From a virus, in IMG/VR virus record IMGVR_UViG_3300010375_000034, positions 1 through 38,215 of that record: a stretch of DNA of 38,215 nt, one strand, 5' to 3'. The notes below the pieces were generated by a model. The model was not told where the DNA came from and ran no database searches. It saw only the letters and a program-made list of their open reading frames with translations. Position 1 is the first letter of the stretch. Each line of letters starts with the position of its first letter. Shown here in pieces: positions 1 through 8,360 of the stretch. The translations under genes were made by a program, and so were the position numbers.

Positions 1-31
1 ATCAAGCCAGCTAGCCACCCAGACCCGCCGA
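1..31. repeat. Contig terminal overlap, left copy
   Basis: Bases 11-31 are identical to 38195-38215, and bases 3-10 match 38187-38194 with one mismatch. This is the signature of a circular genome, or of a circularly permuted, terminally redundant one, opened during assembly. The few mismatching bases at the edge (1, 2 and 10) may be read-end errors. Confidence 0.8.
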
Positions 32-446
32 GGGCTTCTCGGTCATTGCGCTCCTGGTCAATCTGCCTTGATATCGCATCGACTTCACCCTCGCTGTTGG
101 CATTGATATAGCGATTGGCAAAGCCCTGTTTGTCTTGCGGGATAAATTGAAACGGGTCAAATCCGGCAGAGGGCTTTTGATAAATTGCGGGCATGCCGGG
201 CTGTCTACCTACGATGGAACCCAAGGTATTGAACTGCCTTAATCCGCCAAGGAATACATCCTTGCCGGTCTTTCCTCCCGGAGCGACAGATTGGTTAAGT
301 GCATAGTTAATCCCGTATCCCTTTGATAGTACAGCCGAAAAGTTGGCCAGCGGATTGCTCTGAATTTCAGGTTGCTGCTGGACGCTGTTAAAGCCACCAA
401 TGGGCATGTTATAAAGCTCGTTATCCTGCTGCTCGCGAATAGGCAT
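1..446 (-). CDS. Giant internal virion protein, N-terminal part (wraps round the contig ends)
   Basis: This is the first ~145 codons of the ejection-type protein whose remainder lies at 34194-38215. ATG at 444-446 has a good ribosome binding site (GGTGGGAG) and follows the stop of the M23 protein by 3 nt. The frame stays open to base 1. The last residues before the edge (GGSGWLAGL) match those at the other contig end (GGSGWLGGLAGV), so the gene is continuous on a circle; joined length is about 1478 aa. The N-terminal part is Gln/Asn-rich with no enzymatic motif I recognise. Position after the gp14/gp15-like genes fits a T7 gp16-type role in the internal core ejected into the cell. The role is inferred from order and size, not from a domain. 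Confidence 0.8.
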   Translation of the reverse strand, partial: MPIREQQDNELYNMPIGGFNSVQQQPEIQSNPLANFSAVLSKGYGINYALNQSVAPGGKTGKDVFLGGLRQFNTLGSIVGRQPGMPAIYQKPSAGFDPFQFIPQDKQGFANRYINANSEGEVDAISRQIDQERNDREALGGSGWLAGL

Positions 447-449
447 TGC

Positions 450-3053
450 TTATCTCCCACCCAAAAAGCTCTGATAAAGTGTTTGACTGTCCACCTTTGG
501 GGTGTTTACTTTAGATTGCCGCTCAGAACGGGCATTTTGGATTGCCTGCTTGTTTTTTGCTACTGCGTCAGCATGTAAGCGGTTCACTTCCCCATTACTA
601 TCCGGGTGCCAGCGCATAATTTTCCCGTTTTGGCTATATAACGGCTCAAAGAGTCCAGCCTTATTCTTCTGCCATAGCTGGTAATCCGGGCGGGGTTGCC
701 GCGCCGTTATGGCGTCGCTCACCAGGTAAACATTTCCGGTATTAACCGGAACCAAAAACTTACCCTTAAGATCGTTGTCAAGCTGCTTTTTCATCCAGCT
801 GGCGTTTTGCTCATCGTTATACCCTGTGAGTCCATAGAACTTTTCAGGCGGGTACCTCATCACCGTAGGACGCCCGTTGACGCTTGAGGTCCCATACAGC
901 TTTTTAATCTGCCGGGTTGCCTCGTTCCGGGCGGCGACTTCATTGCCACTGTTAGAATACGCATTGCTGAAAATCCGCTTCCAGTCGTTATTTAACGATG
1001 CTTGAAAGCCCTGTAATGTGGGAACCTCAGGGGCCGTTGCTCCGAAGCCGAGCCAGCCGCCACCCGTTGCCGGGAAAGCGCTTTTTGGCTGATTCTCTTC
1101 TTTTTTCAGCAGGTTTCTAACCGTGTGCTCGTTGGCATTCAGTTGGGAAAGGTAATTGCGATCCGTCGTCAAAGCCGCCGATTCCACGGCCTGTTGTCCG
1201 GTTTTTCCATTGCGCAGCTCTGCATCAATGGCGTTCAATTTCCCTCGGTCGGCATCCGATAGGCCACTCACTTCAATACCCTTATCCATCAGCCAGCCGT
1301 AGCGGGTTCCCGCCTCTGCCTGTTGCTGACTGGTTCCGTGCAAAAGCTGAACCATTTCCTCTTTGTATTTTTTGGGAACATAGCCGGTAGTAGTGATCAA
1401 TTGATGAACAAACGCATCGTGATTTGCGGGGCGGCTGGTATTGGCCAGCTGTTGACGGTAGGTGTCGGGATCGACTAGATGCCCTTGCTCGTCCTTTATC
1501 CGTAAATGCAGATGTGGACCGCTTGCGTGGCCCGTCATCCCGACTTTACCGATTACCTGGCCAGGTGCTACCAGGTCTCCTTTTTTGACGTTCTGGCTGG
1601 AGGTATGGGCGTAAAGCGCGGTTTTACCGTCATCCTGGAGGACTTCAATCACTTGGCCATAGCCGCCCTTTGCGCCGACTGCAATCACTCTCCCGGAGCG
1701 CATTGAGGTAATGGCTGTGCCTTGGGCCGCTGCTAAATCAATCCCGTCGTGGATATGCCCGGGTCGCTGTTCTCCGAAAGCTCCCGTTTTGGAAGGATTC
1801 CCGGCCAACGGTTGAACGCCGCCTATTGCATTTTCATAAGCCTTATCAACAATGCGGTGCGTTTCTTCGGAACTTTGGTCAGCCGGTATATGGCCACTCA
1901 AGGTCATGGCAATACGACTGTCATCAGAGGACTGCTTGTTCCGAGCTTCCCGTAATTTCCCGATGGTATTGGCTGCCCAGCGACCGCCCTCTGCATCCTG
2001 AAGTGAAGGTGTGTTTTTAACCAGGGCATTAATTTCAGACTCGGTTGCATTTCCTTTACTGGCCCGGTCTTCAATATCGTTTTTGGCCATTTGAATATTA
2101 AAGGCTTGGTTAAACGAAAGTCCTTGCTCATGCTGTTTTGCGTACCATTGCTGATCGCCGACATGGGCCTGCATGGTGTTTATCAGCTCACTTTGTTTGG
2201 CCAAATCAAGCCCCAAATTCTGAGGCTTTTCATGGGAAAACTGATTGATGAACTGCATTTGCTTTTCAATGTCGGAAATCTTGGCAAACGTGGCAATATG
2301 AGCCGCTGCATTCAGGTTGTTCAAGAACGCCTGTTGCTTCTCAATCTTCTCGTTTGGCGTTAAGCCCTGGGCATCCCAGGCCTGTTTTAATTGCGCAAGC
2401 GAGGTGTCATACGCCTTTTGCTCAGCCGTATTTTGAGGAGCCGGGTTCTGTAAAAGCTGATTTTGTAAATTCACAACCAGAGCCGCGTTGTCTGCGGTCG
2501 CCTGCTTGTTGCGGTAGGATGTCCAGCTGGCATTGGCACGAGTCACAATCGGCATGGCTTTGGAACCGGCTATTTTAGCCCACTGAGGCCCAAGCTCGCC
2601 CGGCATTGCTCCGGCTGTCTTGGTCACATAATTATCCAGATCGGCCGCCAATTTGTTGGGATCTTTTTGCTCGTCCGGGAGCGCTTCGTAGCCAGACTGA
2701 ATTTTTAAAAAATTGTTCTCCCTATCCGCTTCCAGGTTCGAGAGGTAGCTCCTAACGGCATCCTGATTACTTTGCATTGCCGCTTGGCGAAAGGTTTGAT
2801 CGGCAAGGGTGTACCCTTCGGGTAACTCCTTTTCATCATAGTTCTGAATATTTTGACCGTAAGCCTCTCCAGCCCGTGCGGAATCCACTTGCACATGGTT
2901 CGCCTGAATATTGCTCACAATCTGGTTTGTTTCGGCGAATACCCGGCTCATATCCTGAAAAACCCCCGCTGCGGCATCCGCCTCGTGTGGGTTAAACGTT
3001 GGAATATTGCGAAAATCGGTCGTGACTTGGGGCTCAAATCTCGGTACTGGCAT
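450..3053 (-). CDS. Internal virion protein with M23 (LytM-type) peptidase domain
   Basis: 867 aa. Most of it is helical and Gln/Asn/Ala-rich, as in internal core proteins of T7-like phages. Residues ~425-530 form an M23 zinc metallopeptidase domain: HDGID (His435, Asp439), a Tyr-Ala-His at ~483, and HLH (514-516), the usual zinc and catalytic residues of LytM-type endopeptidases that cut peptidoglycan cross-links. It lies between the gp14-like and giant gp16-like genes, so it is probably ejected with the DNA and opens the cell wall locally at infection. In T7 the wall-cutting activity sits in gp16 as a transglycosylase; here it is in the neighbouring protein and of another class. ATG at 3053, 1 nt after the upstream stop. 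Domain call strong; virion location inferred from order. Confidence 0.85.
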   Translation of the reverse strand: MPVPRFEPQVTTDFRNIPTFNPHEADAAAGVFQDMSRVFAETNQIVSNIQANHVQVDSARAGEAYGQNIQNYDEKELPEGYTLADQTFRQAAMQSNQDAVRSYLSNLEADRENNFLKIQSGYEALPDEQKDPNKLAADLDNYVTKTAGAMPGELGPQWAKIAGSKAMPIVTRANASWTSYRNKQATADNAALVVNLQNQLLQNPAPQNTAEQKAYDTSLAQLKQAWDAQGLTPNEKIEKQQAFLNNLNAAAHIATFAKISDIEKQMQFINQFSHEKPQNLGLDLAKQSELINTMQAHVGDQQWYAKQHEQGLSFNQAFNIQMAKNDIEDRASKGNATESEINALVKNTPSLQDAEGGRWAANTIGKLREARNKQSSDDSRIAMTLSGHIPADQSSEETHRIVDKAYENAIGGVQPLAGNPSKTGAFGEQRPGHIHDGIDLAAAQGTAITSMRSGRVIAVGAKGGYGQVIEVLQDDGKTALYAHTSSQNVKKGDLVAPGQVIGKVGMTGHASGPHLHLRIKDEQGHLVDPDTYRQQLANTSRPANHDAFVHQLITTTGYVPKKYKEEMVQLLHGTSQQQAEAGTRYGWLMDKGIEVSGLSDADRGKLNAIDAELRNGKTGQQAVESAALTTDRNYLSQLNANEHTVRNLLKKEENQPKSAFPATGGGWLGFGATAPEVPTLQGFQASLNNDWKRIFSNAYSNSGNEVAARNEATRQIKKLYGTSSVNGRPTVMRYPPEKFYGLTGYNDEQNASWMKKQLDNDLKGKFLVPVNTGNVYLVSDAITARQPRPDYQLWQKNKAGLFEPLYSQNGKIMRWHPDSNGEVNRLHADAVAKNKQAIQNARSERQSKVNTPKVDSQTLYQSFLGGR

Positions 3054-3054
3054 A

Positions 3055-3573
3055 TCAGGCTATCCCATTTGAACTGGCTAAGGGCAAGGTCGCAGTTGTG
3101 CCGATGGTTGTAGAGCCGATACTTGGCACTGTACCGGTATTCAATAAGCTTTGAGAGCCGCGCAATCCTGAACTGATGCCCGATAAAACACTCCCACCCA
3201 AGGCCCAGCGACCCACACCCAGGGAGTCATCAATTTGCATCCCGAATAAGCCCTGCTGTGCATTGCTAAGAATACCGGCATTTTTGGACTGCTGGGCTGA
3301 GAGATTGAATGTATCCTGCGCAATAGTGGTCGGGGTTCCACTGCCAACGTCGATATTGCTCCCGGCGAAAATGGCCATCTGTGTGGCCAGGGTGCGTTTA
3401 AGCTGGAGCTGGCGGTTTTGTTCTTCGACAGCTGCCTGTGTCGCAGCAGCCTGTTGCTGGAGCTTCAACTGGTCGGCTTGCTGTGCGGCGGCCCGGTGCG
3501 CTTGCGTGCCGCCTACAACACTCGTTGCAACCGTGGCGATTAAACTCGCAATCGCTAATTCCGCAATTCCCAT
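3055..3573 (-). CDS. Internal virion protein, T7 gp14-like
   Basis: 172 aa from the ATG at 3573, which overlaps the stop of the upstream tail tube B gene as TAATG and has AGGAG upstream. A longer reading to 3612 would invade that gene without a better start. The N-terminus is hydrophobic (Ile/Ala/Val-rich to residue ~25, a membrane-inserting helix), then comes a Gln/Ala-rich coiled coil (~30-65) and a Gly/Ser/Thr-rich tail. This layout is typical of internal virion protein B, which in T7 forms the outer-membrane part of the ejection channel. Assigned from position and composition; no specific motif. Confidence 0.65.
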   Translation of the reverse strand: MGIAELAIASLIATVATSVVGGTQAHRAAAQQADQLKLQQQAAATQAAVEEQNRQLQLKRTLATQMAIFAGSNIDVGSGTPTTIAQDTFNLSAQQSKNAGILSNAQQGLFGMQIDDSLGVGRWALGGSVLSGISSGLRGSQSLLNTGTVPSIGSTTIGTTATLPLASSNGIA

Positions 3574-5291
3574 TACACCGACACTCCTATCTTTATTGCC
3601 AGAATCTCCCATTCCAGGGGGTCGTCTTGCGTGATGGTGACTTGCGCGTCGGCCCCAACTTCCGCAAGGTAAAATGTTTTCCAGCCAGTGTAGGGCTGAA
3701 CAGGTGTATTAATCGCATTAGCACCCAGCTTGCGCCACTTGGTCCGATACGTTTTTCGCTTGGTTTTTACGACAACGCCCCGACTGTTTCGCATTTTTAT
3801 TTTTACGTATACGAGGCTTTTTCCGTCGCCTTGATAATTCTGTCCCTGGATAATGACCGATACCGGCAGAGTGTAGGAGAGGGCATGAAAAGGCAATCCA
3901 ATTTCCAGCTCGCTAACCGCCTCGTTTGTCATCAATCCACCGCCGCTTACAGTGGCAGGCAGGAGAACATTATTGTCACCAAACACGGTCACTTCTTGAT
4001 TGTTCAGGAAATTGAGACCGGTCCAGGATTGCGTCGGTGACTCTGATTCTTTTTTGATACCGCAGTCCACTTTAAAACCAGCGTTCAGCTTTTCAATCGT
4101 GTATAGAGTTTGGCCACCGATAACGCGCTTCACGCTGAAGTAAACGTCATCGTTAACGACCGCGACATCCTGGAATTCTCCGTCGGTCGTCCATTCCGTC
4201 CAGGCAACGAGTTGCTCCTGATCGAGCAAATTTAATATCGAAACCGTCCCATCCTCATTAACCGCGTACAGAATGCTGGAGGGAATCTTGGCGGTAGGTC
4301 GGCGTACCGCCATACGAACAGGGTTTTTAACCAGCTGTGGCGCGAAAACAGAGATATTGGGTGCCGTATAGGAGGATTCAACCCCGTTGTCGTTATACAC
4401 AAACTGAAGAGCCGCCTGCCCACCCTTCTGAATAAAGACAGGATTTCCTCCAAGCGATACCGGCTTTGTGGGGGTGGAACCTTCCGAAGTTCCCTTGTGA
4501 AGCTGGTCTGCAATTTTACTCGGCGTAATAGCATCATCCAGAGACCCCTTGATGTACCACTCCCCGCCACTGGTGAAAATCTGCAAGGTGCTTCCGTAGA
4601 TGATGTGCTGAATCGCGTTGACCTGACCACTGTCGAGGGTGACGTTGATCGCGTCGCTATCCAGCCCCGTTCCTTCGTCGAAGTCAAAATATAAGCCGGA
4701 TTTACTTCCAAGGATTGTTTGGGGGCGTGACTTTAAGCCCCCTAGCCAAAATCGACCATAACCAAAGGTCCCGGAAACCGGCCACCCGCGCGAAGCACTG
4801 ATGACCGGCTCTTCTCCCGAACCGAAATCGTAATCTGGAATATTGGTAATCGGCAACTCATCCACATTCCAGTCCGTATGGCTATGCCGTGTAATCCGAA
4901 GCGTTTTTAAATTTTCGTGAAATAAAATCAACGTGTCGGCGGACTGAGTCGAATCCAGGGCTTCAAGCATATCGCCGGTTAAATTGCCCATAGTACCGCC
5001 TGTAACAGTGGCGACGAGTTCATCATCCTTGTATACGGTCATTTTTCCAGCCGTAAACACCAGCAGATAATCCTGCTCCGTATTGAACGTGAACTCGATT
5101 TCTTTCCGCAGAGCGCTTGTAAAATCAATGAACTCCAGGCCTTCTCTGCGTTTTAGCCCGCCCTGATGCATCGCATAACAGTTGTTTAATTTAGCTGCAC
5201 CGTTGGCATAAGTGGCAATGTCGTCTCGCGCTTGCATGTCCGGCGAGAGTTCTCCCCGGACAAAGCTTGCCTGATACGACTTCACGACCAT
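3573..5291 (-). CDS. Tail tubular protein B / nozzle protein
   Basis: 572 aa, shorter than T7 gp12 (~790). The N-terminus (SYQASFVRGELSP, then YANGAAKLNNCYAMHQGGLKRREGL) is a hallmark of podovirus nozzle proteins: the SPxxxxR...Y..G....N......GG...R.G pattern. The rest is beta-rich with scattered Trp/Gly as in the beta-propeller platform of gp12. It forms the distal end of the short tail and carries the fibres. It overlaps the tail tube A stop (TAATG) and the next gene's start in the same way, showing tight translational coupling. Confidence 0.9.
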   Translation of the reverse strand: MVVKSYQASFVRGELSPDMQARDDIATYANGAAKLNNCYAMHQGGLKRREGLEFIDFTSALRKEIEFTFNTEQDYLLVFTAGKMTVYKDDELVATVTGGTMGNLTGDMLEALDSTQSADTLILFHENLKTLRITRHSHTDWNVDELPITNIPDYDFGSGEEPVISASRGWPVSGTFGYGRFWLGGLKSRPQTILGSKSGLYFDFDEGTGLDSDAINVTLDSGQVNAIQHIIYGSTLQIFTSGGEWYIKGSLDDAITPSKIADQLHKGTSEGSTPTKPVSLGGNPVFIQKGGQAALQFVYNDNGVESSYTAPNISVFAPQLVKNPVRMAVRRPTAKIPSSILYAVNEDGTVSILNLLDQEQLVAWTEWTTDGEFQDVAVVNDDVYFSVKRVIGGQTLYTIEKLNAGFKVDCGIKKESESPTQSWTGLNFLNNQEVTVFGDNNVLLPATVSGGGLMTNEAVSELEIGLPFHALSYTLPVSVIIQGQNYQGDGKSLVYVKIKMRNSRGVVVKTKRKTYRTKWRKLGANAINTPVQPYTGWKTFYLAEVGADAQVTITQDDPLEWEILAIKIGVSV

Positions 5292-5845
5292 TAGTTGTAC
5301 CGCGTGGTGATCAATTCGTGCTGATGCCGAGGGCTTTTGGTAGGCTCTTTGCGGCTGTCTCTCAGTTTTGCCTTGCTGAGTGTATCAGTGGCCAACTTGT
5401 TGAAATTGGCCATTTTTTTGTCATCCCCCACGATGGCCACAGCAAACATCGAGGCCAGGGAGTAAACGAGCGCGGTTAAAAAATACGTTGGAAACTCAGT
5501 CTCGCTTCGTCTCACCTGGTAGGTGATTTCTGCTTCCAGGTCATCCGTTAATAACTTATCGTCCTGAATTCTGTAGTCGGAATGGCTATTTAAGCTTTTT
5601 AAATCAATCAAATCGCTTGGCAATTGAAATGCCCTGGCATAGCCAAATAATGGCACTTCCTGCAATTGGGTCAGTTTCTTTTGCTCAATCGAAAATTTCC
5701 AGGTGTAGGACGTGAGCAAGTCATCCCGAAGCATTGGGTAAAGGGTTCCGGCGACCTCCGCTTCGCGCATATCGTCTTCGAAGCTTTCAATCGTCTCGCC
5801 ACCAACCAAAACCAGCGCTGTATTGCAAATCTGAATATCGTTCAT
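5291..5845 (-). CDS. Tail tubular protein A (head-tail adaptor, gp11-like)
   Basis: 184 aa from ATG 5845 (MNDIQICNTALVLVG), preceded by TTGGAG; an upstream in-frame TTG is less likely. The start I..CN.AL...G..tI.SF.D......A..Y...RD.LL....W.F matches gatekeeper/adaptor proteins of T7-like phages, which bind beneath the portal ring and connect it to the nozzle. Length is close to T7 gp11 (196 aa). It sits between the capsid genes and tail tube B, as expected. Confidence 0.9.
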   Translation of the reverse strand: MNDIQICNTALVLVGGETIESFEDDMREAEVAGTLYPMLRDDLLTSYTWKFSIEQKKLTQLQEVPLFGYARAFQLPSDLIDLKSLNSHSDYRIQDDKLLTDDLEAEITYQVRRSETEFPTYFLTALVYSLASMFAVAIVGDDKKMANFNKLATDTLSKAKLRDSRKEPTKSPRHQHELITTRYN

Positions 5846-5898
5846 TTCAAACTCCAAAGTGCCGGTGAAGATTGCTCCTCACCGGCTTTCCCTTGTCC

Positions 5899-6171
5899 CT
5901 AATCTGTATCGGTTGTGCCGATAGCCAATCCGTCTGTCGTATCGACCGTGTTTCCATCATTGGCGTTGATGGTGAGCCAATACCCTTGCGGGGTTCCCCC
6001 TGTATCGCAGAATGCGTAAATCTGGTCCCCTACTGCGGTCTCGCCAGCTACCAAATTAAAATAGCCAGCAGTATTCACAGTGGCCTGTGTATCCACGGTT
6101 TTATAACGATGAATAGCCGGTGCATTGCAGCCCGTCCGACCGCTTGCCCAGTTACTTTTATCAAACGCCAT
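5899..6171 (-). CDS. Small virion-associated protein after the capsid gene (possible decoration protein)
   Basis: 90 aa, rich in Thr, Gly, Ala and Asn, predicted mostly beta, with no transmembrane segment or known motif. AGGAG precedes the ATG. It lies between the major capsid protein and tail tube A, a slot often holding a head decoration or head-completion protein in podoviruses. It may be a small capsid-decorating protein; this rests only on place and composition. Confidence 0.55.
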   Translation of the reverse strand: MAFDKSNWASGRTGCNAPAIHRYKTVDTQATVNTAGYFNLVAGETAVGDQIYAFCDTGGTPQGYWLTINANDGNTVDTTDGLAIGTTDTD

Positions 6172-6209
6172 GATTCAACTCCTATAACTAAAACGACAAG
6201 TAAAATGGA

Positions 6210-7064
6210 TTACAAAATACTGTCGTCTGTGGTGACTTTTACGCAGCCTGAGGCATCGATAACCCCGGCATTGGCGGACAAGAAGCCGGTAACCTTGTGA
6301 GCCAGCTTGTTCCCGTCGTACCAGACTTCAACTTTTGGGTCCAGGTTGACCAGCAAGCCCACTGCCATTTTCTGCCAGGCGTAGTTTGTCCGATCGTTGG
6401 TACTGAGCGGCAAACCGCCCTCGTCCGGCATATCGGGAACCTCGAAGAAGCGGAAGCCCCAGAGTTCCCCGACCTGGCCATTTACAATGACGTTACTGGT
6501 GTTGTAGTCACTGGAGCCGACACGAGGGTCGTCTGTCAGGTAGGAAACACCGTTGGTATGAGCCAAAAAAGTACGGTCTCTCTTTTCCACGCCTGATTTG
6601 GAAAGGAGCCGCATTGCTTCTTTCAGCATTTTCCGGTTGAGGTTGTCATTCGTCCCGGACACGTTTTTGGCAACCACATTGTTAATGGTGGCCGCACCCA
6701 AAGCGTCAATGATGATCTGCAACATCCGGCGAATCATCGCCATGGAAATGGATTTGGCAATTTCCTGGCGCTCATCGTAATTCGTTTGGCCATTGAGGAA
6801 AATGTCGGTATATTCCGCGACTGTCCAGTTCCGAACCGTAATGGTCACAGGGTCGTGTTTTGTATTACCGGCGGGAATATCCGTATGGAAGTTCGTCCGC
6901 TCCGTGGTCTTGGTACGGCCCATCACAGGGAATTGCTTCGACTTCATCCCCTTGCCGTCTTTTACGCGGACCCGGTCCTTAATGCCGTCCACATCCGCCT
7001 GAAAGACATGATGCACTTCGCTTTCAAACGTTGTAACCGCGTCTTTGCTAAGCTCTAAGCTCAT
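6210..7064 (-). CDS. Major capsid protein
   Basis: 284 aa from ATG 7064 (MSLELSKDAV), with GGGGAC upstream; the longer frame to 7109 has no good start. The sequence has features of HK97-fold capsid proteins of podoviruses: an N-terminal arm (FESEVHHVFQADVDGIKDRVRVKDG), a conserved run with V.VRNWTVAEYTD, a long spine-like helix (residues ~105-125), and a late P-domain sequence with VGSSDYNTSNVIVNGQVGELWGF. It follows scaffold and precedes the tail genes. A strong terminator lies between scaffold and this gene, so it may have its own transcript. Confidence 0.88.
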   Translation of the reverse strand: MSLELSKDAVTTFESEVHHVFQADVDGIKDRVRVKDGKGMKSKQFPVMGRTKTTERTNFHTDIPAGNTKHDPVTITVRNWTVAEYTDIFLNGQTNYDERQEIAKSISMAMIRRMLQIIIDALGAATINNVVAKNVSGTNDNLNRKMLKEAMRLLSKSGVEKRDRTFLAHTNGVSYLTDDPRVGSSDYNTSNVIVNGQVGELWGFRFFEVPDMPDEGGLPLSTNDRTNYAWQKMAVGLLVNLDPKVEVWYDGNKLAHKVTGFLSANAGVIDASGCVKVTTDDSIL

Positions 7065-7163
7065 AAAAAAAGTCCCCATTCTTAAGCAGCGCCCGTTCGA
7101 GCGCGGCAAGTTCTGCCTTACGTCCGAACTGGGTATGCCCAGGAATGGGGGCCAGTTTTTACC

Positions 7164-7200
7164 TAAAAAAATGGCAACAGCAGCCTTTTCCCCTGTTGCC
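7164..7200 (-). terminator. Rho-independent terminator between scaffold and capsid genes
   Basis: On the minus strand GGCAACAG / CTGTTGCC form an 8-bp stem (7173-7200) followed by AT and a T6 run. It would end scaffold-side transcripts ahead of the capsid gene, or act as a partial terminator that adjusts their ratio. Confidence 0.8.
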
Positions 7201-7271
7201 TGTATGTCTGAGTAGTGTTGACCGCATAGGGTTATTAAAAAAATAATAGGGTTATTTTTAAACGGTGAACA

Positions 7272-7285
7272 GTTAAGCTCTTAAC
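7272..7285. promoter_or_regulatory. Late-boundary palindrome, copy 1
   Basis: GTTAAG-CT-CTTAAC, a perfect dyad apart from its centre, overlapping the scaffold stop codon. Two relatives occur at 13296-13309 and 33094-33107, each at the end of one late gene and ahead of another. Probably a protein-binding site or part of a promoter; function unknown. Confidence 0.5.
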
Positions 7286-8090
7286 CTAACTTTTTGGCTT
7301 TGGTCGCCTTTCCCAGTAATTCGTAATATTTGTCCTGGTGGAATTTGCTACCGGAATCCATTTCCTTTCCGTATTTTTTCTTGTATTCCCTGGCATCCGC
7401 ATCCCATTCCTCTGGGGACTTGCTCTCCATGCCGCCGTTGTTGATATCCCCTGGAATACCCTTTTCCCCAGCGGCTCCAATCAGGATATTGAGTTCTTTC
7501 AACATGTCGCCGTTCTGCCCTGCTAATTGAGCCAGCGCCTTCATGGCAGGCGTATTGCGCTTATCCCGATAACGGGTTATGTTGCTGAGAATCTTATCGG
7601 CGTCCTCACCCAGCTTTTCCCGCTCTTTGTTTAAATCCGGCTGGTTTTTGATGTTGTAGAGAAAATGGTTTTTAACCAGCAAATTGACCTGCTCCTGCGT
7701 GAATTTGCCCGCTTTGAATGTGGGTTCAAATTCCTTAAACAGCGGGTCGTTTTCGGCATTGATTTCGAGAGTTCTATACTCTTGCGGGATATCCTGGTCA
7801 TCCTTGAAGCTGATTGCCTGATAGCTTTCAGGCGCTTCCGGATTCTTCTCACGCAGTTTTCCGCTCAGCTCTTTATAGCCCTTCATCACTTCCGGGATGG
7901 TTTTATATTTGCCCAGATAGAGCCCCTTCTCATCCTTGAAGCCATCGGCATCGTTGAAGGGATCAAGCTTTTGATTGGGATCATCAGTGGCTTGACTTTC
8001 AGTTTGGGTGCTTTCTGTCGAGGTTGCAGCCTCTTCCGTGTTTTTGTTTTCTTCCGTCGTTGTACTATCGTCTATGAGCGAGCCCGACAT
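7281..8090 (-). CDS. Scaffolding protein
   Basis: 269 aa, highly charged (Glu/Asp/Lys) with an acidic Thr/Glu-rich N-terminus, helical centre and a basic, Lys-rich C-terminus ending KATKAKKLG, which is how scaffolds bind the inside of the capsid shell. The middle contains a conserved YKTIPEVMKGYKEL...KLREKNPEAPESY pattern common in podovirus scaffolds. It lies between portal and capsid genes as usual. AGGAGAGG precedes ATG 8090; the start overlaps the end of the Bbp19-like gene by 19 nt. It would be removed or degraded after procapsid assembly. Confidence 0.85.
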   Translation of the reverse strand: MSGSLIDDSTTTEENKNTEEAATSTESTQTESQATDDPNQKLDPFNDADGFKDEKGLYLGKYKTIPEVMKGYKELSGKLREKNPEAPESYQAISFKDDQDIPQEYRTLEINAENDPLFKEFEPTFKAGKFTQEQVNLLVKNHFLYNIKNQPDLNKEREKLGEDADKILSNITRYRDKRNTPAMKALAQLAGQNGDMLKELNILIGAAGEKGIPGDINNGGMESKSPEEWDADAREYKKKYGKEMDSGSKFHQDKYYELLGKATKAKKLG

Positions 8091-8344
8091 ACAGCCTCTC
8101 CTTTTCTGATTAGGGTTCTAATGGTTCTGAAAAAATTGTTTTCTCCTTCCCGGATGCCCATGAGCATGGCCATCGCCATACCGTCTGCCGCCTGGGAGGG
8201 AATGGTTGATTTTTCGATAGTGAGCTGTCGCATATCGTCCAGCACTTCCTCGCCCAATGGCGTTTTGAAAAGTGCCGCAAAGCGTTGAGCCCGTTTTTCA
8301 GCCTCGGTTAATTTAACCGCCTCTGTTTTGGCTTTCCGTGGCAT
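8072..8344 (-). CDS. Bbp19-like small structural protein
   Basis: 90 aa. The pattern RFAALFKTPLGEEVLDDM followed by a short spacer and DGMAMAMLMGIREGENNFFRTI resembles the Bbp19 family (F...F.T..G..VL.dl......f..G.R.....I), found next to portal genes in podoviruses and thought to be a minor head protein. The start has AAAGGA upstream. It lies between portal and scaffold. The family match is from memory of the pattern and should be treated as probable. Confidence 0.65.
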   Translation of the reverse strand: MPRKAKTEAVKLTEAEKRAQRFAALFKTPLGEEVLDDMRQLTIEKSTIPSQAADGMAMAMLMGIREGENNFFRTIRTLIRKGEAVCRARS

Positions 8345-8360
8345 AGCCCGTCCTTTACGA

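Noticed and set aside
3176-4040. Plus-strand ORFs of 152 and 200 aa
   Set aside because: Antisense shadows of the nozzle and gp14-like genes; Cys/Ser/Arg-biased, without starts or families.
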